Origin: Ruminococcus sp.
GTDB lineage: Bacteria > Bacillota > Clostridia > Oscillospirales > Ruminococcaceae
Assembly: GCA_015066845.1 (NCBI GenBank)
Contig: SVNO01000001.1
Coordinates: 1-64,000, forward strand
DNA: 64,000 nt
Direction of reading: 5' to 3'
Shown here: piece after piece, positions 50,878-59,095 of the stretch
Layout: each line of letters opens with the position of its first letter
Position numbering within the stretch: position 1 is the stretch's first letter
Translations under genes and position numbers: made by a program
The notes under the pieces: model-generated
What the model was told of the DNA's origin: nothing
What the model saw: only the letters and a program-made list of their open reading frames with translations
Database searches by the model: none

Positions 50878-51993
50878 ATGCGAAAAAAACTGTTTACAGC
50901 ATTCACTGCGGCATTAGGTTGTACGCTTTCCCTCTCCCTCCTCCCATCCCGTGCGGACGTGGCAGAGATTCGCGCCTTGCAGGATTTTCTCCTTTGCAGG
51001 ACAAGCCATGCACTGGCACAGTGGGATTACAGCGGCGATGGGCATATTGACGGGTTTGACCTTGCCATCCTCAAACGGCGTACAGCGGAAATTCCACCAA
51101 CGGAAGAGCCTTCCACGGAAGCTGCTACCACGGAAACATCGACTACAGAAGCAACTTCCACGGAAGCTACTACCACAGAAACATCGACTACAGAAGCGAC
51201 TTCCACCGAAGTAACTGCCACGGAAACATCAACTACGAAAGCAACTTCCACGGAAACTACTACCACGGAAACATCGACTACAGAAGTAACTTCCACGGAA
51301 ACTACTACTGCGGAAACATCGACTACAGAAGCTGCTACCACTGAAGCAACTACTACGGAAACACTGCCCATGGGGGAAGTGCTCGAACCAAAAGGGACTG
51401 TGCACAACGGTTTTGCAACGTATTACGGCGGCGGATATGAGGGCGGCTGTGCAATGCTTGACCCCGTTCCCACAACATACTGGATTACAGCAATGAACAT
51501 TTTCGACTATGACAATGCATTGATGGCAGGCGCGTATCTGGAAGTGACCGGTGAACTTGGTACAATCAACGTACTTGTGACAGATCTGCTGCCGGAGGGA
51601 CAGAAAGGCGACCTTGACCTCTATGTGGATGCATTCCCGTTGATTGCACCGGCGGAAAAGGGAAAAGTTCCGGTATCTTGGAAGATCGTGCCGCTGGATA
51701 CAGCAGAAAATGCGCCGGTAAGCTACAAGTACAAGGAGGGCAGCAGTGCATTTTGGTGCGGTGTGCAGGTGCGCAACCACCGCTATCCCCTTGCAAAGCT
51801 CGAATATCTCGATGCTTCGGGTAATTTCGTGGAACTACCGCGCCGTCATTACAATTATTTTGAAAGTGACAGCATGGGTGCAGGGCCGTTTACATTCCGG
51901 CTCACTGATATTTACGGTGCAGTGATTGTGGATGAAAACATCCCGTTCACGCTCAATGAAATACAGCAGGGACATGTACAATTCCCGAAATAA
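50878..51993 (+). CDS. Secreted bacterial expansin with an N-terminal half-dockerin
   Basis: 371 residues. Signal peptide (1-26); then IRALQDFLLCRTSHALAQWD and YSGDGHIDGFDLAILKRR (about 30-66), one dockerin calcium loop with its helices but no first loop; a repetitive linker of T-S-T-E units (about 70-165); an expansin D1 double-psi barrel (about 178-270) with GFATYYGGGYEGGCAM and the essential Asp in VLVTDLLPEGQKGDLDLY (about 233); and the D2 cellulose-binding domain (about 275-371) with the WCGVQVRNH and ELPRRHYNYFE segments. Expansins loosen cellulose without hydrolysis. Placed before the enzyme, the half-dockerin could still pair with a cohesin or with another half. It starts 5 bases after the Dabb stop, in the same transcript. 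Confidence 0.92.
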   Translation: MRKKLFTAFTAALGCTLSLSLLPSRADVAEIRALQDFLLCRTSHALAQWDYSGDGHIDGFDLAILKRRTAEIPPTEEPSTEAATTETSTTEATSTEATTTETSTTEATSTEVTATETSTTKATSTETTTTETSTTEVTSTETTTAETSTTEAATTEATTTETLPMGEVLEPKGTVHNGFATYYGGGYEGGCAMLDPVPTTYWITAMNIFDYDNALMAGAYLEVTGELGTINVLVTDLLPEGQKGDLDLYVDAFPLIAPAEKGKVPVSWKIVPLDTAENAPVSYKYKEGSSAFWCGVQVRNHRYPLAKLEYLDASGNFVELPRRHYNYFESDSMGAGPFTFRLTDIYGAVIVDENIPFTLNEIQQGHVQFPK

Positions 51994-52017
51994 TGTTTTT
52001 GAATGCAGCTCATTAGT

Positions 52018-52046
52018 GTTTGGAGGGTGCTGCGCGCCCTCCAAAT
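52018..52046 (+). terminator. Hairpin after the expansin gene
   Basis: TTTGGAGGG/CCCTCCAAA arms with a 10-base loop. No U-run follows, so termination strength is doubtful. Confidence 0.45.
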
Positions 52047-52111
52047 AAAACCTCGAAATCTCGCTCTTTTCCCATTTATTCTTATTTTTTTGAAAAAATT
52101 TGAAAAAACGC

Positions 52112-52140
52112 TTGACAAACAAGAAAATTTGTGATATAAT
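52112..52140 (+). promoter_or_regulatory. Promoter of the tRNA-Leu cluster
   Basis: Perfect TTGACA (52112-52117), 17-base spacer, perfect TATAAT (52135-52140). Confidence 0.95.
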
Positions 52141-52169
52141 TATTTTTGTTGAGTCGCGGAAATGATGAC

Positions 52170-52256
52170 GCGGATATGGCGGAATAGGCAGACGCGCTAG
52201 CTTCAGGTGCTAGTCCTCGCAAGGGGGTGAAGGTTCAAGTCCTTTTATCCGCACCA
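52170..52256 (+). tRNA. tRNA-Leu (anticodon CAG), copy 1
   Basis: 87 bases, GCGGATA acceptor; stem CTAGC/GCTAG holds loop TTCAGGT with anticodon CAG; long variable arm (CCTCGCAAGGGGG region); CCA encoded. It reads CUG, the codon used most for Leu in this window. Confidence 0.97.
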
Positions 52257-52289
52257 CTTCCCCGACTCATACAATTTCATATTGGTGAT

Positions 52290-52376
52290 GCGGATATGGC
52301 GGAATAGGCAGACGCGCTAGCTTCAGGTGCTAGTCCTCGCAAGGGGGTGAAGGTTCAAGTCCTTTTATCCGCACCA
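52290..52376 (+). tRNA. tRNA-Leu (anticodon CAG), copy 2
   Basis: Identical to copy 1 over all 87 bases; separated by a 33-base spacer unlike the other spacer. Confidence 0.97.
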
Positions 52377-52399
52377 ATAAATTTCATATGTATACCGCT

Positions 52400-52486
52400 G
52401 CGGATATGGCGGAATAGGCAGACGCGCTAGCTTCAGGTGCTAGTCCTCGCAAGGGGGTGAAGGTTCAAGTCCTTTTATCCGCACCA
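52400..52486 (+). tRNA. tRNA-Leu (anticodon CAG), copy 3
   Basis: Identical to copies 1 and 2; separated from copy 2 by 23 bases. Confidence 0.97.
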
Positions 52487-52493
52487 TCATTTT

Positions 52494-52520
52494 GAAAGCA
52501 TCCTTTTCGGATGCTTTTTT
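52494..52520 (+). terminator. Terminator of the tRNA-Leu cluster
   Basis: AAAGCATCC/GGATGCTTT hairpin then T-run. Confidence 0.9.
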
Positions 52521-52573
52521 ATTATCCCCTTCCCTATTGGCAAATTTCACAAAAAATCTACATGAAATTTGGT

Positions 52574-52602
52574 TTGACCTCGCTGTGATAATATGGTATA
52601 AT
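52574..52602 (+). promoter_or_regulatory. Promoter of the aquaporin gene
   Basis: TTGACC (52574-52579), 17-base spacer, TATAAT (52597-52602). Confidence 0.88.
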
Positions 52603-52669
52603 ATAAATACATAAAACGCAGTGTTTACTGGTTGTTTATGCAATTTTGTAAGAAAGGAGGAAAAATTTC

Positions 52670-53395
52670 ATGAGCTCTATGAAGAAATACATTGCAGAAT
52701 TCATCGGTACAATGGTGCTGGTCATTCTCGGCTGTGGTACAGCAATGCTCGTTGGCTGTGATGCAGTCAATGGCGGCGGTTATATCCTGACCGCGTTTGC
52801 ATTCGGTCTTGTCATTGTTGGCATGGCTTACTGCGTGGGAAATATTTCCGGTTGCCACATCAATCCGGCAGTTTCTCTGGGTGTTCTGATGTCCGGCGGT
52901 ATGAGTGTTTCCGACTTCGTTGGCTATGTCGTATCCCAGTGCCTCGGCGCATTCGCAGGTGCAGGCGTTCTGGCAACCATTTTTGGTCTGGGCGGCGTAA
53001 CCGATAAAACCGGCGGCTTCGGCTCCAATGGTCTGGCTAACGTGAATGACAGCTTTGTTGCAGGTCTGGTTGTAGAAATCGTTCTGACCTTCATTTTTGT
53101 ATTCACCATTCTCGGTGTAACATCCAAGAAGGCTGGCCACGGTTCCTTTGCTGGTGTGGTAATCGGTTTCACTCTGACACTGGTACACATCCTCGGCATC
53201 GGTCTGACAGGTACTTCCGTTAATCCTGCAAGAAGTCTTGGTCCGGCAATCGTTGCTGCATTCACTGGCAACACTGCACCCATCGCTTGCGTTTGGGTAT
53301 TCATCGCAGGTCCGCTGGTTGGTGCTGCTCTGGCTGCACTGGTTTACAAGTTCTTGGAGAGTGAAAACTCCGAAAAGCCTGCAAAGTCCAAGTAA
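52670..53395 (+). CDS. Aquaporin (MIP family, AqpZ-like)
   Basis: 241 residues, six membrane helices. The two half-helices carry the NPA boxes GCHINPAVSLGVLMSGG (about 62-78) and GTSVNPARSLGPAIVAAF (about 182-199). Water-selective features of AqpZ are visible: His in LVHILGIGLTG and Arg after the second NPA; no glycerol-type Gly-Leu-Arg pattern. It lets water cross the membrane during osmotic change. AAAGGAGG lies 9 bases before the ATG. The C-terminus is short and Lys-rich. Confidence 0.94.
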   Translation: MSSMKKYIAEFIGTMVLVILGCGTAMLVGCDAVNGGGYILTAFAFGLVIVGMAYCVGNISGCHINPAVSLGVLMSGGMSVSDFVGYVVSQCLGAFAGAGVLATIFGLGGVTDKTGGFGSNGLANVNDSFVAGLVVEIVLTFIFVFTILGVTSKKAGHGSFAGVVIGFTLTLVHILGIGLTGTSVNPARSLGPAIVAAFTGNTAPIACVWVFIAGPLVGAALAALVYKFLESENSEKPAKSK

Positions 53396-53429
53396 TCCGG
53401 ACTTTTTTGCAGTACACCCTGTAAATCAC

Positions 53430-53466
53430 AAATTCCTCCCTGCTGAAAACGGGGAGGAATTTTTGT
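53430..53466 (+). terminator. Terminator after the aquaporin gene
   Basis: AAATTCCTCCC/GGGAGGAATTT hairpin then TTGTT. A smaller AAGTCC/GGACTT hairpin with T6 overlaps the stop codon just upstream. Confidence 0.88.
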
Positions 53467-53493
53467 TACATGTGCCGAAAAATTCGCAAAAGC

Positions 53494-53522
53494 TGGACAT
53501 TTTCAGGATTTTCTGCTATAAT
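53494..53522 (+). promoter_or_regulatory. Promoter of the luxE-luxC pair
   Basis: TGGACA (53494-53499), 17-base spacer, TATAAT (53517-53522). Confidence 0.82.
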
Positions 53523-53559
53523 AAGAAAAGAGTTATTTTTCAGGTAAAGGAGCGTTAGC

Positions 53560-54687
53560 ATGAACGAACGAAAAGAGCTGTTCCGTGTGGAGGATCCGTT
53601 TGATACACAGAGCACAAATGACCAGTTTCTCGCGGCTGTACGGGAAAACTGCGCCTATCAGTATACAAACTGCAAGCAGTACCGTACAATGCTTGAGAAG
53701 CTGCAATTCACGCCGGACATGCTCAAACGCTATTCCGACCTGAAAAATCTTCCGTTTCTGCCGACTGTATTGTTCAAGAATCATCGGATGTATTCCTGTC
53801 CGGAATGGAAAATGCCCATGAAGGTGACGTCCTCCGGCACAAAAGGAAAATTCAGCCGCATCGGAATGGACGCAGGCAGCCTGCTGTGCGGTCTGCGCAT
53901 GGTAATTAAAATTGCCAAGTGGCGCGGTCTGCTTTCCCCAAAGCTGACCAATTACATCATCCTCGGCTACGAGCCGACAAGGGATAATGATATGGCGGTG
54001 ATGAAAACCGCATTTGGCTCTACGTTCCTCGCACCTGCACTCCACCGCACCTACGCGCTGAAATACCGAAACGGTACATACCAGCCCGACTTGGAGGGCG
54101 TAATTGCGGCAGTACAGCGGTACTGCGAATCCGATTTCCCCGTCCGTTTCATGGGCTTTCCGTCCTATACCTACTTCATGCTCAAGAAAATGGATGAGGA
54201 CGGTATTCATGTGCAGCTGCCGGAGGATTCCAAAATCATGCTCGGCGGCGGCTGGAAACAGTTCTACAAGGAGAATGTGGACAAGCAGACGCTCTACCAC
54301 CTTGTCAAAAAGGTGCTGGGAGTTTCGGAAGAAAATATCATTGAATTTTTCGGTGCTGCTGAGCATCCGATTCTCTATTGCGACTGTCCGGAGCATCATT
54401 TCCATGTACCGGCGTACAGCCGCGTTATCATCCGCAATGTCCATACGCTCGAACCCGTTCCCAATGGTACACCGGGACTTGTGAATCTCATCACACCCAT
54501 GGTGAATGCAACGCCCATTCTCAGCGTGATGACGGATGATCTGGGTGTACTGCATGACGGAGGTCAATGCAAATGCGGCATTGCTTCGCCCTATCTGGAA
54601 ATCATCGGTCGTGTCGGACTGCGCGACATCAAAACCTGTGCTGCCGGTGCAGCGGACTATCTGAATGGAACTGGAGAAACGGTATGA
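53560..54687 (+). CDS. LuxE-like acyl-protein synthetase
   Basis: 375 residues. VTSSGTKGKFSRIGMD (about 89-104) is the phosphate-binding loop of LuxE and related adenylate-forming enzymes, with MGFPSYTYFMLKKM and IIEFFGAAEHPILYCD following. A Cys near the C-terminus (IKTCAAGAADYL) fits the acylated Cys of LuxE. In luminous bacteria LuxE activates fatty acids with ATP and passes them to LuxC for reduction to aldehyde. Here LuxC follows with ATGA overlap but no luciferase genes are near. The pair probably makes a fatty aldehyde for other use. GGAGCG precedes the ATG. Confidence 0.85.
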   Translation: MNERKELFRVEDPFDTQSTNDQFLAAVRENCAYQYTNCKQYRTMLEKLQFTPDMLKRYSDLKNLPFLPTVLFKNHRMYSCPEWKMPMKVTSSGTKGKFSRIGMDAGSLLCGLRMVIKIAKWRGLLSPKLTNYIILGYEPTRDNDMAVMKTAFGSTFLAPALHRTYALKYRNGTYQPDLEGVIAAVQRYCESDFPVRFMGFPSYTYFMLKKMDEDGIHVQLPEDSKIMLGGGWKQFYKENVDKQTLYHLVKKVLGVSEENIIEFFGAAEHPILYCDCPEHHFHVPAYSRVIIRNVHTLEPVPNGTPGLVNLITPMVNATPILSVMTDDLGVLHDGGQCKCGIASPYLEIIGRVGLRDIKTCAAGAADYLNGTGETV

Positions 54688-55979
54688 TTTTTGCAAACGG
54701 CATGATTTATGACGCAAGTGAACAAAAGCGCATTCTCAAAGCACTGGAACATAATATCAACGAAACAATCCTGCATCGTCCGCTTGATACGGAAACCGTG
54801 ATTGCTGCATTTGACGAACTCAGTCAGCGGCTCAGACGCGGTGAGGTTTCCTTTGTGACACCGAAAATGCAGGTTGAACGGAAGGATGAACTGCTGCAAA
54901 CGGCAGTGCGGATGCTCCGGCGCAGCAGTATGGAATACAAGGTAAAGATGGAGCTTGGACAGAATTTCTTTTCCCCGAAGCTCACAGGGCCGCCCCTCGG
55001 CTTTGACCGCCTTGAAATCCGTCCGCGCCCTCTGGGTGTACTCATGCATATTGCAGCCGGTAATATGGATGTCCTGCCGGCATACAGCATTGCCGAGGGA
55101 TTGCTGACAGGCAATATCAACATTCTCAAGCTCCCCCACGCGGACAATGGACTGACGCTGGAGATTTGCAGTCTGCTCGTTGCCATTGAACCGCGGCTGA
55201 AGGATTATATTTACATATTCGATACCCCCTCATCCGATTTGGAAACCCTGAAAAAGCTTGCTTCCCTTTCCGATGGCATTGCAGTCTGGGGCGGTGAGGA
55301 GGCTGTTGCTGCTGTACGGCAGTTTGCACCTTCCGGATGCCGCATCATTGAATGGGGGCACAAGCGAGGCTTTGCCTATATTTCCGGCTATGAGAACAAG
55401 GAGGCGGAGCTGACCGCCCTTGCAGAGCATATCATGATAACCAAGCAGCTGCTTTGCAGTTCTTGTCAGGTAATTTATCTGGACACACCGCATATGGATG
55501 ATTTGTCCGATTTTTCCAAGCTTTTCCTGAAGCATCTGGAGCAGGCAGCGGAAAAGTACCCGATTAACGATGTAGGCGCGGTTGCGGCAATGACGCTGCG
55601 GCGGTATGCGGACATGCTTGAATGTACCCTCGAACCGCCAGTCAATGCCGGCGGCAAGGTCTTTCAGAGCCAGCATTGCAGCATTACCACGGCAGCGGAC
55701 AAGACGCTGGAGCTGTCGTACATGTATGGCAACTGCATTGTCAAATGTCTGCCGGAGCGTGAAATGCTCCATTATCTGCGCCGTTCCAAGGGCTATCTGC
55801 AAACGGCAGGTCTGATTTGTACGCCCACGCGCCGTGCAAGGCTGACAGAGCTGCTCATCCGCTGTGGTGTCAATCGCGTGATGCGGGCGGATAACATGTC
55901 GGAGAGCTTTCTCGGTGAAGCGCATGACGGAGAATATGCGCTGCGGCGGTATACACGCATTGTAAATGTAGCATTATAG
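54684..55979 (+). CDS. LuxC-like acyl-CoA/acyl-protein reductase
   Basis: 431 residues, aldehyde-dehydrogenase-like fold. RPRPLGVLMHIAAGNMDVLP is the LuxC nucleotide-binding entry, AVWGGEEAVAAVRQFAPSGC follows, and the catalytic Cys is in KQLLCSSCQVIYLD (about 255). It reduces an acyl thioester to an aldehyde with NADPH. Its ATG overlaps the luxE stop by 4 bases (ATGA), so both proteins are made together. No luxA, luxB, luxD or ferredoxin gene accompanies them. A terminator follows immediately. Confidence 0.88.
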   Translation: MIFANGMIYDASEQKRILKALEHNINETILHRPLDTETVIAAFDELSQRLRRGEVSFVTPKMQVERKDELLQTAVRMLRRSSMEYKVKMELGQNFFSPKLTGPPLGFDRLEIRPRPLGVLMHIAAGNMDVLPAYSIAEGLLTGNINILKLPHADNGLTLEICSLLVAIEPRLKDYIYIFDTPSSDLETLKKLASLSDGIAVWGGEEAVAAVRQFAPSGCRIIEWGHKRGFAYISGYENKEAELTALAEHIMITKQLLCSSCQVIYLDTPHMDDLSDFSKLFLKHLEQAAEKYPINDVGAVAAMTLRRYADMLECTLEPPVNAGGKVFQSQHCSITTAADKTLELSYMYGNCIVKCLPEREMLHYLRRSKGYLQTAGLICTPTRRARLTELLIRCGVNRVMRADNMSESFLGEAHDGEYALRRYTRIVNVAL

Positions 55980-55984
55980 TATTC

Positions 55985-56018
55985 AGGGCTTTTGCAGTCA
56001 TTGCAAAAGCCCTTTTCA
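55985..56018 (+). terminator. Bidirectional terminator between luxC and the AraC gene
   Basis: AGGGCTTTTGCA/TGCAAAAGCCCT hairpin with a 4-to-5-base loop, then TTTT. Confidence 0.88.
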
Positions 56019-56765
56019 TTATCCTCCCAATGCATCCTCCTGCATCGAATCGCGGAACTGCTTGGGTGTCATACCACAGTATTTGCGAAATACGCTGATA
56101 AACGCGCTTTGTGAGGAAAATCCGAGAGAGAGGGATATTTCCAGATAGCTCAAATCCGAATACCGGAGCATGTTCTTGGTGGTTTCAATTTTTGCACGGA
56201 GCACAAAATCCTTGATGGTCGTGCCCGTTTCCTTGAGAAAGAGCTTGGAGAGATATGACGGACTCAGCCCTGTATACTCTGCAAGCTCGTTGACAGTAAG
56301 CTTCTCATGCAGGTGCTCGTAGATGTAATCCACGCACCGGCGGATGTGGTAGGAATAGATATTATGCTTTCGAAGTGCGCGCATACGAGTGGCATAGTCC
56401 ACAATCATTTCTTCAAACAGGTCAAGAATTTCCTCCATGGAGGTGCATTTGTCCGCGCGGCGGATGTAAATATCCCCCAGTGTATAGGTTTCATCGTGTC
56501 CCAGACCGCCTTCCACGCAGAGCCGACCGATGACGGCGATGGCAGTTACGAAATGATAAATCCCATTGCGCAGAGGGTCATCCGAGAGCTGCCCCTTCCC
56601 TTCCCAGAAATTCTTGCGCCTCTCTGCAAAATTGCGGCGCGCCTGCTCGACATTGCCAGTGCGGATGAGCATATATTGGCGGAATTCGCTTTGAAATGGG
56701 GTTCTTGTGAAACCATCAATTTTCTGTACATAGAGTCTGTAATTCAAATCCCGATTCGTATTCAC
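56019..56765 (-). CDS. AraC-family transcription regulator
   Basis: 248 residues. The C-terminal ~100 residues hold the double helix-turn-helix: KLTVNELAEYTGLSPSYLSK then LFLKETGTTIKDFVLRAKIE and YLEISLSLGFSSQSAFISVF RKYCGMTPKQFR. The N-terminal part lacks a cupin and is helical, as in YesN-like members without receiver. I prefer the GTG at 56765 over the ATG two codons upstream because AGGAGG is 9 bases from the GTG but only 3 from the ATG. It is divergent from a MATE pump gene 111 bases away, a likely target. Effector unknown. Confidence 0.9.
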   Translation of the reverse strand: MNTNRDLNYRLYVQKIDGFTRTPFQSEFRQYMLIRTGNVEQARRNFAERRKNFWEGKGQLSDDPLRNGIYHFVTAIAVIGRLCVEGGLGHDETYTLGDIYIRRADKCTSMEEILDLFEEMIVDYATRMRALRKHNIYSYHIRRCVDYIYEHLHEKLTVNELAEYTGLSPSYLSKLFLKETGTTIKDFVLRAKIETTKNMLRYSDLSYLEISLSLGFSSQSAFISVFRKYCGMTPKQFRDSMQEDALGG

Positions 56766-56847
56766 AGGCATTCACCTCCTGCCTGTATTGTACCACACTT
56801 TTGGCATAAATGCAAGCTTTTTGATATAAAAAAAACGCGGAAATCAG

Positions 56848-56853
56848 TATAAT
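56848..56853 (+). promoter_or_regulatory. -10 box of the MATE gene
   Basis: TATAAT at 56848-56853. The nearest -35-like TTGATA (56821-56826) is 21 bases upstream, too far for good contact. A weak -35 is typical of promoters that need an activator, here possibly the divergent AraC protein. Confidence 0.6.
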
Positions 56854-56875
56854 ATAGGCAAAGGAGGTAATAGAT

Positions 56876-58252
56876 ATGAAACAGACTTACGACCTTACAC
56901 AAGGTAAGGTAACACCGCTGATTCTGCGGTTTTACATCCCGATGTTCTTCACCAATCTGCTCCAGCAGCTCTACAGCATCGCTGACACAATTATTGTCGG
57001 AAAGGGACTCGGTGACAATGCGCTTGCAGCTGTGGGCAATATGTCGTCACTGACATTTCTGATTATCGGGTTTTCATTGGGTATGGCAAATGGATTCACC
57101 GTACTCACTGCACAGAGCTACGGCGCAGGAGATTATGCAAGGATGCGCAAGACCATTGCATCCTCCATCCAGCTTGCCGCCGGCATTGGCGCAATTCTGA
57201 CTGTACTGAGCGTGTTCTATCTGCGTGATGTTCTCGTTGCCATGCAGACTTCGGAGCTGATCCTTGCGGACAGCCTGTGCTACGGCTACATCATTTTCGG
57301 CGGACTTGCGGCAAATATTGCCTATAACCTGTGCGCCTGCATTCTTCGTGCACTCGGTGACAGCCGCACACCATTCTTTGCCATCATCACTTCGACCATT
57401 GTGAATGTGGTGTTCAACTGCGTGTTTATCTTTGGTCTGCACATGGGTGTGGAGGGAGCTGCGATCGCCACCATCTTCTCACAGCTCATGTCTGCCGGCA
57501 TCTGCCTGCTGAAGCTGCGTAAAATTGACATTATCCGTCTTTCTGCGGAGGATTTCCGGTTCGATGGATCCATGATGCTTGCGCTGCTGAAAAATGGCAT
57601 TCCCATGGCATGTATGAATTCTATCACAGCAATCGGCTGCATGGTGGTGCAGTACTTTGTCAACGGCATGGGTGTTGCCTATACATCTGCATATTCCGCT
57701 TGCAGCCGCTATATCAACCTGTTCATGCAGCCGGCTTGTACGGCAGGCTTTACGATGTCCTCGTTCACAAGCCAGAATTACGGTGCCGGAAAATTCAGCC
57801 GTATCCGCGAAGGACTGCATGTCTGCCTGACAATCGCGCTTATTTCCTACGTCCTGCTTGGCGCGGTGATGGTATTCTTCCCCAGACAGCTTGCCTCTCT
57901 CATGCTCACCGGCGAGGAGTCCATTTCGCTGACCATGCAGTATTTGTCCATTTGCGGCATTACGCTGTGCGGTGTGGATTTCCTGTTCGTGTTCCGCAGC
58001 GGTGTGCAAGGTATGGGCAAACCGTTCATCCCGATGTGTTCGGGCATCATTGAAATGGTCATGCGCATTGCAGTGATCGTGCTGATGGTACCGGAGGTCG
58101 GTTTCCGCGCGACAGCCTATGCGGAAACTGTGGCATGGTTCGGGGCTTTGGCACTGAATTTCATCGCATTCCAGTATCTGCTCTCGCGCAGACTGCGGAT
58201 GGAAAAGAGAAGCGCACCGGTGGTGCACGGCGTACTCCAGACAGCTGAATAA
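56876..58252 (+). CDS. MATE-family efflux transporter
   Basis: 458 residues with about 12 membrane segments in two similar halves (YIPMFFTNLLQQLYSIADTI and LKNGIPMACMNSITAIGCMV begin equivalent parts). FTNLLQQLYSIADTIIVGKG and YSACSRYINLFMQPACTAGF are typical of the DinF/NorM-like MATE branch. It exports drugs or metabolites using a sodium or proton gradient. AAAGGAGG lies before the ATG. A hairpin terminator follows. Confidence 0.94.
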   Translation: MKQTYDLTQGKVTPLILRFYIPMFFTNLLQQLYSIADTIIVGKGLGDNALAAVGNMSSLTFLIIGFSLGMANGFTVLTAQSYGAGDYARMRKTIASSIQLAAGIGAILTVLSVFYLRDVLVAMQTSELILADSLCYGYIIFGGLAANIAYNLCACILRALGDSRTPFFAIITSTIVNVVFNCVFIFGLHMGVEGAAIATIFSQLMSAGICLLKLRKIDIIRLSAEDFRFDGSMMLALLKNGIPMACMNSITAIGCMVVQYFVNGMGVAYTSAYSACSRYINLFMQPACTAGFTMSSFTSQNYGAGKFSRIREGLHVCLTIALISYVLLGAVMVFFPRQLASLMLTGEESISLTMQYLSICGITLCGVDFLFVFRSGVQGMGKPFIPMCSGIIEMVMRIAVIVLMVPEVGFRATAYAETVAWFGALALNFIAFQYLLSRRLRMEKRSAPVVHGVLQTAE

Positions 58253-58257
58253 TACAG

Positions 58258-58286
58258 AAAAGCCCTCACAGAAGTGGGGGCTTTCT
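58258..58286 (+). terminator. Terminator of the MATE gene
   Basis: AAAGCCCTCAC/GTGGGGGCTTT hairpin then CTTTATC; convergent with the amidase gene. Confidence 0.82.
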
Positions 58287-59027
58287 TTATCCGATGACGA
58301 CAAAATCTGCCGAAACATAGCCGGTCATTCCATTCCACGACACCACATACCAGTTGTTGACCGTGCCGTAGATGGTCAGCATTGCGCCGTCCGGAATGGA
58401 GGCAAGGACGCGCGCGGAGGTATCCGGATAGCTGCGCAGATTGAGATTCGAGCCGTTCGCTGCAACCATACCGCGTTCAATCGCCTGCGGCTGAACAAAG
58501 GGAATGCCGAAATAGTCGCAGAGCGACTGGACGAGATTGGCGGCGATGGGGGTAAGATTACCGCGAATCCATGCGGCATCCTGCGGATTATCGTGGTATC
58601 CGATTTCACAGAACGCGGCAACTGCTCTTGTGCGCACGACTTCGCCGAGCGTGGTGGTCGGTCGAGCAGTGCTTTTATCGGGCAGCGGATAAATGCTCTT
58701 GAAATTATTGGCAATGATGGTGGCAAGCCGTTCGCTTTCCGCGCTTGTCGGTGAAAAATAGATGTCAATGCCACGCAGCTTGCCGGCAAGCTGGGGCGGT
58801 GCGGCATTGGAATGCAGTGCCAGATGCACATCATAATATGCCGCATTGGAATCGGCAATCGCACCGGCTGCCGCACGTTCGGGGTCATTGCGGACATAGG
58901 TGATACCGCTTGCGCGGAGATACGGCTCCATGCGGTCTGCAAGGAGATTCATATATTGTTCCTCATTGCCGCCGCCGTTGTAAGGGTTGAATTCCTGTGT
59001 GGAGGGGCTTAGAAATATCTTTGGCAT
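58287..59027 (-). CDS. N-acetylmuramoyl-L-alanine amidase (Amidase_3-like) with SH3 domain
   Basis: 246 residues, no signal peptide. Residues 1-170 are an Amidase_3-like domain: the usual first zinc His motif (GHGG) is replaced by LSPSTQEFNPYNGGGNEEQY, while VHLALHSNAAP and the catalytic Glu in AAFCEIGYHDN are present. Residues about 185-245 form an SH3_3 domain (GMVAANGSNLNLRSYPDTSA). Amidases cut the lactyl-peptide bond in peptidoglycan. Without a signal it may be a phage-endolysin-like protein released by another route, or act inside the forespore. AAAGGAG precedes the ATG. Confidence 0.85.
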   Translation of the reverse strand: MPKIFLSPSTQEFNPYNGGGNEEQYMNLLADRMEPYLRASGITYVRNDPERAAAGAIADSNAAYYDVHLALHSNAAPPQLAGKLRGIDIYFSPTSAESERLATIIANNFKSIYPLPDKSTARPTTTLGEVVRTRAVAAFCEIGYHDNPQDAAWIRGNLTPIAANLVQSLCDYFGIPFVQPQAIERGMVAANGSNLNLRSYPDTSARVLASIPDGAMLTIYGTVNNWYVVSWNGMTGYVSADFVVIG

Positions 59028-59095
59028 AGTACGCTCCTTTCGGGAGATAGGGATTTCCCCTTTTATATACTATGCGTTTGCAGCTGCTTTGTTCA

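Noticed and set aside
51110..51365. Repetitive DNA inside the expansin gene
   Set aside because: It encodes an in-frame T-S-T-E linker of a secreted protein, not an independent repeat element.
52170..52486. Evenly spaced repeats resembling a CRISPR array
   Set aside because: They are three tRNA-Leu genes, each 87 bases with full cloverleaf and CCA; spacers are short and unequal, and no cas genes are near.
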